A stretch of DNA of 64,000 bases from Debaryomyces hansenii CBS767 (Eukaryota > Ascomycota > Pichiomycetes > Serinales > Debaryomycetaceae): the NCBI RefSeq assembly GCF_000006445.2, contig NC_006046.2:992001-1056000 (forward strand), written 5' to 3'. The notes under the pieces are model-generated. The model was not told the DNA's origin, made no database searches, and was given only the letters and a program-made list of their open reading frames with translations. Position 1 is the stretch's first letter; the number at the start of each line of letters is the position of its first letter. A program made the position numbers and the translations under genes. Positions 56,253-64,000 of this stretch are shown here, in pieces.

Positions 56253-58880
56253 ATGTCAACAACTAGCATAGAGTCGAACAATGACATTGGGCGGTCGGTT
56301 AAGACTATAGGAGTGTATAGCATTGGACCCGAGATAGGGAAGGGATCGTTTGCTACAGTTTACAAGTGTTTTAACACGAAGACAAATGAGTCAGTGGCCA
56401 TCAAGTCGGTAGTGAGATCAAAGTTGAAATCCAAGAAATTAGTGGAGAACCTTGAGATCGAAATATCCATTTTGAAGACTATGAAGCACCCACATATTGT
56501 AGGATTACTAGACTACAAGCAGACTACGTCACACTTCCATCTTGTGATGGACTACTGTTCTATGGGAGATTTGTCATACTTTATACGTAAGAGAAACCAG
56601 CTTATCAAAACACATCCGGTGATATCATCATTGTTAGAGCGGTATCCGTCACCCGAAGGATCACATGGCCTAAATGAGGTGTTAGTAATTCACTTCCTCA
56701 AGCAGTTGGTTTCCGCTTTGGAATTTTTAAGGAATAAAAGTTTGGTACATCGTGATATCAAGCCCCAGAACTTGTTGCTTTGTCCACCCTTGCATTCAAA
56801 GCAAGAGTTCAAAGATGGTGGGTTTGTTGGGTTGTGGGAATTGCCTCTCTTGAAGATTGCTGATTTTGGATTTGCTAGGTTTTTGCCGTCAACGTCCATG
56901 GCAGAGACCTTGTGTGGGTCTCCGCTTTACATGGCCCCCGAGATTTTGCGGTATGAAAAGTATAATGCAAAAGCTGACTTGTGGTCTGTTGGGGCAGTCT
57001 TATATGAAATGACTGTAGGTAAACCACCATTTAGAGCTGATAACCATGTTCAATTATTAAAGAATATCGAAAAGTCTAACGATCGTATAAAATTTCCATC
57101 TGCAGCCCAAGTGCCTGAATCTTTGAAAAGATTGATTAGGTCCTTACTAAAGTACAATCCAACTGAAAGAGTCTCGTTCAACGAATTTTTCAATGATCCG
57201 TTGATTGTCAATGATTTAGAGGGTAACGATGAACCGCTAGAGACATCAGAGATGGATGAAAACTTATTTATTAGTGAATATATTTCTCCAATCAAGCTGT
57301 CACAAAAATCTCAGTATATTGAGCCAATTACCACAGAAGTTGCTGTAAAGGAAAAGTCTAAACAAGACTTACCAGCAAGAGAGGTATCGACACATGCTAG
57401 TGAGTCGCAAACAAAAGCTGTTGATACTAGGCCTTCAAGTAGAGATGAAGAAATCAAGGAAATAATAAACAAAAATAGTCCTGGCCCTGAAACTTCCCGT
57501 TCCATTCAACCTCATAACCTAAAAGAGAAATCATTAGTATTAAAGAATAAGGATAATGATATTATCTTAGAGCGTGACTATGTTGTGGTTGAGAAAAGAG
57601 CTGTTGAAGTTAATGCCATTGCTGACGAACTAGCACATGCTGGCAGTGGTGCAGTGGCAATTAATCCACGTCGCACGTCTTCTGGGTCTGATAATAGTTA
57701 CAACGGTCCTAACAATATGCAGCTTTATAGAAGGCCATCTCTTAGATCAAATTCTTCGGGTAGTCAAAGGAGGCCAAGTTTTACTGATCGAAGAATTTCA
57801 ATTTCAATTTCCCCTACAAATGCTTTAACAAAGGCTATAGGATTAGCTTCAAATAGATTATTTGGAGTAAATGCAAGTGGTTCACCAACTAATCGGTTAA
57901 TTGAAGAAACAGATGAAAGGTTAGCAATCAATGAAAATAATAGTAGTATGAATGCTACGAATAATACTTTTTCCACTATTCTTTCAAATCCGAATTTTGC
58001 AAACAATTTATTAATTCAAAAATTGAATTTACCAACCTCGGCCACCGTAGCTAATAACTCACAAACGAACACCTCACCTCAACTATCGCCGCAATCTAAA
58101 ACTGACGAGTCGGTTTTAAATAGGCTTGAATCTTTAGCAACCAAAGCACACGCAATAAACTTATTTGCAGATGTTAAATTCAGTCAATTGATTCCATCTC
58201 CACCTTCATCAGATGCATTAGATGATGATTTATTGCATCAGAATGATATGCTTCCTCCTAAAATCGTTAAATCAATCAGTGAAGAAGGTGTAGTACTTTA
58301 TGTTAAGACTTTGTCGTTATTAGCTAAAGGCATGGTTATCGCAAGCGATTGGTGGTACAGTCAGTTTGAGATTGATGATCCGAGTAATAAGAATTCGAAT
58401 GAAAATCCCTTAAAGCAAAGTTCAAATAATAATAGTGATGATTTGCTGTTGGCTGTTAGAATCAACGAATTGGTGCAATGGATAAGAGAAAAATTCAATG
58501 AGTGCTTAGAGAAGGCGGAATTCATTAGATTGACATTACAAGAAGCTAATACATTGTTATCTAATGAAGATAGCTCTGAGTATATGGGTAATTCCAATTC
58601 AGTTGCTGATAAAACCAGAGTAGTTGCAGAAAAGTTGATCTTTGATAGAGCTTTGGAAATGTCCAGAAATGCAGCAGTCAATGAATTAGTCAAAGAGGAC
58701 TTAAAGGGCTGTGAATTGGCGTACAGCACAGCAATATGGATGTTAGAAGCTTTATTAGATGAAGACTCATCTAATGATGAAGATAGACTTGATGATGAAG
58801 ATAAAGCAATGGTTGAGAAGTTTATTGTTAGTATTGGCAATAGATTATCAGTTTTGAAACGAAAGCTTGAAGTGGTCTAA
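56253..58880 (+). CDS. ATG1: Autophagy-initiating Ser/Thr kinase Atg1
   Basis: 875-residue kinase that starts autophagosome formation with Atg13/Atg17 when TORC1 is off. Kinase domain about 20-325: glycine loop GKGSFATVY (29-37), Lys51 in VAIKSV, catalytic HRDIKPQN with Asp168, DFG at 204-206, activation-loop Thr219 in AETLCGSPLYMAPE. The insert between the alpha-D and alpha-E regions (HPVISSLLERYPSPEGSHGLN) is typical of fungal Atg1. A disordered Ser/Asn-rich middle (about 360-640) precedes the C-terminal tandem MIT/EAT helices (about 660-870) that bind Atg13. Start ATG 56253 is the first in frame; the apparent upstream extension is non-ATG and overlaps a poly-A tract. Divergent from VPS13, convergent with SAK1. 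Confidence 0.96.
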   Translation: MSTTSIESNNDIGRSVKTIGVYSIGPEIGKGSFATVYKCFNTKTNESVAIKSVVRSKLKSKKLVENLEIEISILKTMKHPHIVGLLDYKQTTSHFHLVMDYCSMGDLSYFIRKRNQLIKTHPVISSLLERYPSPEGSHGLNEVLVIHFLKQLVSALEFLRNKSLVHRDIKPQNLLLCPPLHSKQEFKDGGFVGLWELPLLKIADFGFARFLPSTSMAETLCGSPLYMAPEILRYEKYNAKADLWSVGAVLYEMTVGKPPFRADNHVQLLKNIEKSNDRIKFPSAAQVPESLKRLIRSLLKYNPTERVSFNEFFNDPLIVNDLEGNDEPLETSEMDENLFISEYISPIKLSQKSQYIEPITTEVAVKEKSKQDLPAREVSTHASESQTKAVDTRPSSRDEEIKEIINKNSPGPETSRSIQPHNLKEKSLVLKNKDNDIILERDYVVVEKRAVEVNAIADELAHAGSGAVAINPRRTSSGSDNSYNGPNNMQLYRRPSLRSNSSGSQRRPSFTDRRISISISPTNALTKAIGLASNRLFGVNASGSPTNRLIEETDERLAINENNSSMNATNNTFSTILSNPNFANNLLIQKLNLPTSATVANNSQTNTSPQLSPQSKTDESVLNRLESLATKAHAINLFADVKFSQLIPSPPSSDALDDDLLHQNDMLPPKIVKSISEEGVVLYVKTLSLLAKGMVIASDWWYSQFEIDDPSNKNSNENPLKQSSNNNSDDLLLAVRINELVQWIREKFNECLEKAEFIRLTLQEANTLLSNEDSSEYMGNSNSVADKTRVVAEKLIFDRALEMSRNAAVNELVKEDLKGCELAYSTAIWMLEALLDEDSSNDEDRLDDEDKAMVEKFIVSIGNRLSVLKRKLEVV

Positions 58881-59182
58881 TTTTCTGTCATATTTTAATG
58901 TTATGTTTTAACATGAATCTATTTATTTTACAATTCTGTAACAATTGAATTACGTATTTTTTTTTTCATTTTTTATTTTATTCTATTTGTTTATCGGTTT
59001 TTATGGCTGGATCTCGATGGTTTTTAGTATGGGCTAATTTTATTTCTTGGGTAACTTTATTTTTGTTTTGGTAATTTATGATTCATGGTACATATACATA
59101 TAATTTTATACAATTGATAATATATATATTTACAGAAAAGCTAGTAGGTTTTATGCATCGGCAATTTCTTAATGTGAAAACC
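58881..59182. other. Convergent ATG1-SAK1 3' region
   Basis: 302 bp with T-rich tracts (58960-59065), as expected where two transcripts end head to head. No gene seen. Confidence 0.4.
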
Positions 59183-62100
59183 TTAAGAATCTTCACTCTT
59201 TTTTCTGTCATGCTGTAACAACCCAACTGTAACAGAATTGGATCTATAATAACTTGGTCTACGTGTAGCACCTAGGTTTGAAGTAGACTTTGTTTCACTC
59301 TCCTTATCGTTATCATAATGTAATGCATTCGGGAAAGGATAATAAATCGGATCTTTTTTATAATGGTTATTAAACTGATCATTCGCTTGACTATTATTAT
59401 TATGATAATTATTATAATAGTTATCCTTGTGGTTCTTAAATAATTGTTTGACTAAATGGGAGTTGGTCGTAGCCTTAGGTGATGTTAGTGCATTGTTGAT
59501 TAAAGGTGACGGTACTCTATCAATGTCGTTTTGTTTTGGAGATAAGATGGGATTATCCTTTTTCGATTCATTCATGTTCAGTCTCTTGTTGGGAACCTCG
59601 GTATTTGAACGGTTACCTAATGTCTCCGCAGTCAATGTAGTGCTTGAGCCATTACTTGATACAACCGAAACAGTTGGATTCATCATAGCACCCACTGATA
59701 CACTTGGACGTGGTACGCTTGACATTAGCCCCTCCGGAATATCTTCAAATTCAGGTATGTCGTCTTGAAATATAACAGGAGTGTCGTGACGTTGTATAGA
59801 AGGACGTGGTACAATCCCAGGTAAATGAGAATCATGAGATTTAGCTCTGTTACCTAAAGATAAAAATTTAGGCTTTGATGGAGGTGAAAGCTTTGACGAA
59901 AATGCCAAAGTTAAATTCCCTTCTTCTTCACTTTCACTGCCCGAAATTGATGGTGATGACGACGAGTAGGATTGAGAAGATGAAGAATCACTCAGACCTC
60001 GTATTATAGTTTTTGGTGCTATTCCTTCATGATCATGGAACTTGTCTGAATCCATATTAAATGTGATACCATCATTTCTCATCTGAGCATTTAGGTTAAA
60101 GTTTTTAAATTTCTCATTGATTGTATGAAAATTCGATGTCAAATCAGCTGTATGGTTGATATTCGGATCGGATTGCGTAACATCACTATCACGTCTTAGT
60201 GAAAGGTATTTACTATTTGGATTGTTACTATCATATTCTTGATACTTGTACTTCAAGTAGTCGTCACTGAAGCTATCAAGTGAAGCAAAACTTTCATTCA
60301 ATGGCAAGGAAATAACTGAAGACGGTCTTCTTTCATTATTAATATTTATTGGACCGATTCTTAATTGGTTATTTGAATGTTGCGCTACCTGTACTGGATT
60401 GCCTCCCGATACTGATGTAGACGACTCATCTGGTCCCAAATGGGATGATATTGAAGTCTTTGGAGTATTAGCATTTGATGCATGTACAGATGAGGAGATT
60501 GCACTCGATCTACGCCTCTTATCATCTTGTTGCTTAATTACCTTAAAGGTATCCACAAGAGATTGGTTTTTCAAATATAAATCACCTCCGACATTGCGCT
60601 TGGTTTCAACTTGAACAGCTTCCGATCCTGCTGAACTACCACGTCTACTGGAACTGTTTGAATGTGAATCAATCACATCCTGTAAAAGTATATTTGGTGT
60701 TCTGCTCTCTCTTGTAGTTGCAATAGAAGGTGATGAGAAATTAGGTATAGCATTTTGTTGTGTGGACAAATTCGACGGTATATGAGGAGCATTCGTTTGA
60801 AAATTAACAGATGAATCAGGCTGATGGCTCCCTGACCTTACTTTGTAAAAACTTTGAAAACTTGGAGGTGTAGTTAATTGCGAAGCTTCAGATAATATTA
60901 CAGAATTACCAAGACTCTCATTTAATCCGGAGGTCGAATTATAACGAGAGTTACCGTATGAAGAATCTTCAGAAGACGATACGCTTGCATTTGGCTCCAA
61001 GTGGTGCGCAATCCCTCTACGAGAATCGAAATCTTTTCCACCAGCTTTAATCGATTTCAACAAGCTACTTCTAATTTTGTTACCAACCCCCACAATTGCA
61101 TTATCCATATCTTCCTTCAGAACCTCTTCATCATTTCCAAATGTCTTAAAAAAATTTGCATTTTTGTCATTTAGATAAAGCAATTCATTCAAGGCATCCA
61201 AGTCATCTTCTAAATCCAAAAGTACAAACGGGTGATTCTTGATGTCCTTTATCTCGATACGTGATTCTTTATTCTTATCCAATAACTTTGATAATAAATC
61301 CTTTGCCAAATCAAACTCAGTTTCATTAACCTCGGAAGGCGAATTAAAAGCATTTCTATCAGATGGAAACTCCAATTGTTGATTAACAATAACCAGGAAT
61401 AATTCAAACTCAGATTCAGCATTAAATGGAACTTTACCGAACAACAAACAATATAATGTAACACCTAGGGCCCAAATATCAATTTTATAGTCTATCTTTG
61501 GGAGTAATTTAGTAATTTCTAAATGATCATTTTTCAAAATTTCTAAGGATGATGCTGACACCGATTTAGAACTTGCAGAAGATGAAAAATTAGTTTCACA
61601 TAATTCGGGGGCGAAAAATGCAGGCGTACCAGCCGTCTTTGCTAATTCAACTTCATTAACTAAATCAGGATCCTCATTCTTATCCAATGATGACACGAAT
61701 GAAACACCGAAATCACTAATTTTAACCACGTTATCTGAACTAACTAATAGATTTGCAGGCTTAATATCCCTATGAACTATTCCTTGCATGTGTAGGTACT
61801 CCATACCCAATATAACATCACGAAAAATTTTTCTTGATTGCTTGAATGTTAAATAAGGAGAAAATTCGTTTGATAATAAGTCTTCGTCCTCGTCTGCTTG
61901 CGTATATGCTATGCTTTTTTTTCTAAAACCACTACGACAAGGTATATCGTCGGGATTATCAACATCCTGAGATGAATCTACATTATTTGTCTTTTGACGC
62001 TTCCACTTAATTTCTCCTTTTTCAAGATACTCTAAGACCATATAAATCTTATGAGAATTTAAATCATCTAAAAGTTCTTTTAACTTAACAATATGCTTAT

Positions 62101-62803
62101 GGCTGCACATTTTCATAATAGCAATTTCTCGTCTTATTTTGATGTCATAATCACTAGGACCGTCATTTTTTACTTTAGAACCATGTCTCATTCTTAAAGT
62201 TGGTCTCTCTCTCTTGGATTTCCTATTGACAATCTTAATCGCAACTAATTCATTATGAACTAAGTCTCTAGCTAGTTTGACTTTACCATGTTCCCCCCTA
62301 CCAATTTCTCGCAATATTTCATAGGTATTGAGTACCTTACGTTTGGTTAGTGGATCGTATTCTAGAAAAACACTTTTTGTCTCCTTCACTGGTTTCATTG
62401 GCGTTTCCACAGGAAGAGGTGTTGTTGAGGTTTCTTTCATTATGACACCCCTACTTTCTGACCTGCTTCCTGTTCTACTTCCCGTTCGGCTTCCTGTTCG
62501 ACTTCTACTTGAAGTATCAAGCGGATCCTTACCTAGCGACGTCATCGAATTCTTTCTGGATTCACTTAAAGATCGGTGTAGCATTCCCGTAACTTTACCA
62601 AACAAGTTATGTCTCAAGTCCTTATCATCTAACCCGTTTGCATCATTTAGATGTTCCCCATCTCTGGACGCCGATATCGTAGGACTTAGGGCTTCCGACG
62701 TAGAAATACCCGTTGTCGCCGTAGCAAGTTTATTGAAAATGACCGAATTTCCAGCACTATTGGGTATACGATCATTATTCCCATTAGCATGTGTCGACGA
62801 CAT
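59183..62803 (-). CDS. SAK1: Snf1-activating kinase Sak1 (CaMKK/LKB1-like)
   Basis: 1206-residue Ser/Thr kinase that phosphorylates the activation loop of Snf1/AMPK on glucose limitation. The N-terminal tail is Ser-rich and contains tandem TGSR units (about 100-115). Kinase domain about 160-530: loop GRGEHGKVKLA (168-178), Lys190 in VAIKIV, HRDIKPANLL with Asp346, DFG 364-366, then AGTPAFFAPELC. Insertions of about 45 residues between EYLEKGEIKW and YLTFKQSRK, and about 25 residues after PELCETN, are typical of the fungal Sak1/Tos3/Elm1 group; ELM1 or TOS3 orthology is less likely given the length (yeast Sak1 1142). The tail of nearly 700 residues is disordered, Ser/Asn-rich, with a YYNNYHNNN tract near the C-terminus. 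Confidence 0.88.
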   Translation of the reverse strand: MSSTHANGNNDRIPNSAGNSVIFNKLATATTGISTSEALSPTISASRDGEHLNDANGLDDKDLRHNLFGKVTGMLHRSLSESRKNSMTSLGKDPLDTSSRSRTGSRTGSRTGSRSESRGVIMKETSTTPLPVETPMKPVKETKSVFLEYDPLTKRKVLNTYEILREIGRGEHGKVKLARDLVHNELVAIKIVNRKSKRERPTLRMRHGSKVKNDGPSDYDIKIRREIAIMKMCSHKHIVKLKELLDDLNSHKIYMVLEYLEKGEIKWKRQKTNNVDSSQDVDNPDDIPCRSGFRKKSIAYTQADEDEDLLSNEFSPYLTFKQSRKIFRDVILGMEYLHMQGIVHRDIKPANLLVSSDNVVKISDFGVSFVSSLDKNEDPDLVNEVELAKTAGTPAFFAPELCETNFSSSASSKSVSASSLEILKNDHLEITKLLPKIDYKIDIWALGVTLYCLLFGKVPFNAESEFELFLVIVNQQLEFPSDRNAFNSPSEVNETEFDLAKDLLSKLLDKNKESRIEIKDIKNHPFVLLDLEDDLDALNELLYLNDKNANFFKTFGNDEEVLKEDMDNAIVGVGNKIRSSLLKSIKAGGKDFDSRRGIAHHLEPNASVSSSEDSSYGNSRYNSTSGLNESLGNSVILSEASQLTTPPSFQSFYKVRSGSHQPDSSVNFQTNAPHIPSNLSTQQNAIPNFSSPSIATTRESRTPNILLQDVIDSHSNSSSRRGSSAGSEAVQVETKRNVGGDLYLKNQSLVDTFKVIKQQDDKRRRSSAISSSVHASNANTPKTSISSHLGPDESSTSVSGGNPVQVAQHSNNQLRIGPININNERRPSSVISLPLNESFASLDSFSDDYLKYKYQEYDSNNPNSKYLSLRRDSDVTQSDPNINHTADLTSNFHTINEKFKNFNLNAQMRNDGITFNMDSDKFHDHEGIAPKTIIRGLSDSSSSQSYSSSSPSISGSESEEEGNLTLAFSSKLSPPSKPKFLSLGNRAKSHDSHLPGIVPRPSIQRHDTPVIFQDDIPEFEDIPEGLMSSVPRPSVSVGAMMNPTVSVVSSNGSSTTLTAETLGNRSNTEVPNKRLNMNESKKDNPILSPKQNDIDRVPSPLINNALTSPKATTNSHLVKQLFKNHKDNYYNNYHNNNSQANDQFNNHYKKDPIYYPFPNALHYDNDKESETKSTSNLGATRRPSYYRSNSVTVGLLQHDRKKSEDS

Positions 62804-63191
62804 TTCAATAATTTATGTTCCTAGTATTGCTGGTTTAATATGTATATTAATGAAAATTCTGATCTTAATTAACACTTGCAATAATATGTACCATTTGGTG
62901 GATTATTCGATGTATTTGTCAACGAACTAATATACTAGTTTCGTCTTTTTTTTCAAATATATACTACAGTTTTGATATGACTTGACAATTGTATTACCCT
63001 TAACCTGTTTTATATAGTATCTCTTAACAGATTTTGTCTTATCTAATACTGGGCACTTACTCATTCCTGTTGACATTGTTCATATGCCCACACTAGATTT
63101 TACAAAAATCATGTGACAAAATATTTTACTCTCTTACAAATCTATACTAAACGAATATAACGCTATACAAAAGGTAATCGTATGGAATAAT
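62804..63191. other. Intergenic upstream of SAK1
   Basis: 388 bp between the SAK1 start and the 3' end of the RPN13 DEUBAD part. AT-rich, with a T9 tract near 62947. No gene or recognised site. Confidence 0.4.
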
Positions 63192-63675
63192 CTATTCGTT
63201 CATTTCATCGTCATTCTTAGATTCGACGTTAGGATGTTCTTCGTTTTCTTTTTCTTCCTTTTTGCCCAGCTCTCTCACACCATTCAAGAAAGATTCAATA
63301 CCCTCCCCTTGGTAATCATATTTCAAAGTCTGGGCTAAGAGGTATCCAGCACCACTTCCTTCTCTCAACAGCTCGCTTAATTTGTTCGTAGATTGCTGGA
63401 AGAAGCCGCTTCTTACCACATCCAAAATGTCGTGTTTGGTGGGATTCGTAGATTCAGGTAAGTGGCTCGCATATAGTTGAGATAACTGGTCTGGAGACAA
63501 GGTGTCAAGGTGTTTTTCAATCAATTCCACCGTTAACACGTCTGAAATGGATGCAATGGGCAACTTGATGCCTTCTTGGCTGGCAGTGTTTGCTTCTTTG
63601 GTGGCGGCCGAAGAGGAGGTGCTTTGGGGTAATACGGCCTCTGGCTTGGTTCTAGTTGCGTTAATAGACATGGTC
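63192..63675 (-). CDS. RPN13: DEUBAD-like C-terminal part of Rpn13 (or separate gene)
   Basis: From ATG 63671 the frame encodes 159 residues. After a polar N-terminus, the region about 40-140 is helical and resembles the DEUBAD domain of Rpn13/ADRM1, which recruits the deubiquitinase Uch37: ISDVLTVELIEKHLDTLSPD, then KHDILDVVRSGFFQQSTNKLSELLREG, then GIESFLNGVRELGKK. It sits 83 nt downstream of the Rpn13 Pru frame. A donor GTAAGT at 63758 and acceptor TTAG ending at 63676 would join the two parts in frame (GA|G codon, then Thr-Met-Ser). No TACTAAC-like branch is visible in that 82-84 nt interval, so a separate gene starting at 63671 remains possible. S. cerevisiae Rpn13 lacks this domain. Confidence 0.65.
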
Positions 63676-63754
63676 CTAAGGATACTCTTTTTTATTATGT
63701 TTGTCTTTATTTACATTATATTGTGCTTGTATAACTTAAATAGAAAGAACGTAC

Positions 63755-64000
63755 TTACTCTTCGGTTTCTTCTTTAGCTTCCTGTTCGTCTTCTTCACCA
63801 CTTGAAGAAATCAATTTATTCACCTTATCCAATATGCTCTTGTCCTTGGTGGTCAATTTGCTCAATTCCTCGTCGTCCCCGACGTCTTGTAACCAATACA
63901 AATTCTTTCCTCCAGAACTCAAAAATGTCAATGCAACTACTCGTCCTGTTTTACACGAAGTCACCTGTTTAAAACTGACATCTCCTGGTATGACTAACAA
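63755..64000 (-). CDS. RPN13: Proteasome ubiquitin receptor Rpn13, Pru domain (partial at right edge)
   Basis: The frame enters from the right edge; about 81 residues are visible. The sequence matches the second half of the Pru domain of Rpn13: LVIPGDVSFKQV, CKTGRVVALTFLSSGGKNLYWLQD, then LTTKDKSILDKVNKLI and an acidic tail (SSGEEDEQEAKEETEE). The Pru domain docks on Rpn2 of the 19S particle and binds ubiquitin. The frame ends at TAA 63757-63755, which would give a Pru-only protein like that of S. cerevisiae. If the GTAAGT at 63758 is used as a donor, the protein continues into the DEUBAD segment at 63675. The N-terminus, including the first Pru strands, lies outside the window; the internal Met at the visible start is not the initiator. 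Confidence 0.82.
   Translation of the reverse strand: MLVIPGDVSFKQVTSCKTGRVVALTFLSSGGKNLYWLQDVGDDEELSKLTTKDKSILDKVNKLISSSGEEDEQEAKEETEE

Noticed and set aside
55606..56266. ORFs in the VPS13-ATG1 intergenic region
   Set aside because: Non-ATG starts and no recognisable domain; one merely overlaps the ATG1 leader.
1..64000. Transposons, LTRs, CRISPR arrays, plasmid or viral insertions, secondary-metabolite or defence cluster
   Set aside because: No integrase, reverse transcriptase, transposase, long direct or terminal repeats, or clustered biosynthetic genes were seen; gene content is ordinary yeast core plus a lipase locus.

Overview
The window is a gene-dense piece of a budding-yeast nuclear chromosome. 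AT content is high (roughly 64-65%), most genes are intron-free, and the introns that exist are short with GTATGT or GTACGT donors and TACTAAC-like branch sites just upstream of the acceptor. Leucine is written almost entirely TTG/TTA, and in-frame CTG was rare wherever I spot-checked. With a MOZART1 gene (absent from Saccharomyces), a Candida-type secretory lipase and an MLT1/YBT1-type ABC transporter, this points to the CTG-Ser clade; base composition fits Debaryomyces best, which is inference. Proteins with CTG codons should be read with genetic code 12. I saw no tRNA, rRNA, transposon/LTR, CRISPR or plasmid element.

Layout. 1-10 kb: tail of an unrecognised acidic protein, PEX7 (peroxisomal PTS2 receptor), a KH-domain protein like yeast YLL032C, an ELO-type fatty-acid elongase with a QxxHH box, an MFS sugar-porter-like carrier, and a GC-rich orphan gene. 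10-23 kb: a same-strand run of RPL8, spliced QCR6, a spliced two-RRM gene (RRT5/SBP1-like), spliced RPL2, a vacuolar ABCC transporter and a MUP-type amino acid permease. 23-31 kb: spliced REC114 candidate, secreted lipase, a decayed second lipase copy, ERG29, GID8, and HOP2 in four exons. 31-46 kb: old yellow enzyme, CWH41 (glucosidase I), RRN6, MZT1, TRP5, a MED3/PGD1 candidate, an unrecognised gene, MCH1, FMT1. 46-64 kb: VPS13 (9.4 kb), ATG1, SAK1, and RPN13 running off the right edge.

Functional themes are mixed: two meiotic recombination genes (REC114, HOP2) within 8 kb, two ribosomal proteins plus a Pol I factor, membrane-contact/autophagy factors (VPS13, ATG1), nutrient kinase signalling (SAK1) and ubiquitin-proteasome parts (GID8, RPN13). 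Several neighbourhoods repeat Saccharomyces gene order (QCR6-RRT5-RPL2A; REC114-ERG29-GID8; HOP2-CWH41-TRP5-PGD1; RRN6-FMT1), which I used to support weaker identifications. Seven coding structures depend on introns and are not visible as single ORFs: QCR6, the RRM gene, RPL2, REC114, HOP2 (three introns) and, less certainly, RPN13.

I found no clearly new multi-gene system. The best leads are the near-identical 3' ends of HOP2 introns 1 and 2, the perfect 12-bp inverted repeat abutting a Gcn4-type site between MED3 and TRP5, the lipase pseudogene inside a broken REC114-ERG29 neighbourhood, the RPN13 Pru/DEUBAD split, and the GC-rich orphan at 8.3-9.6 kb.
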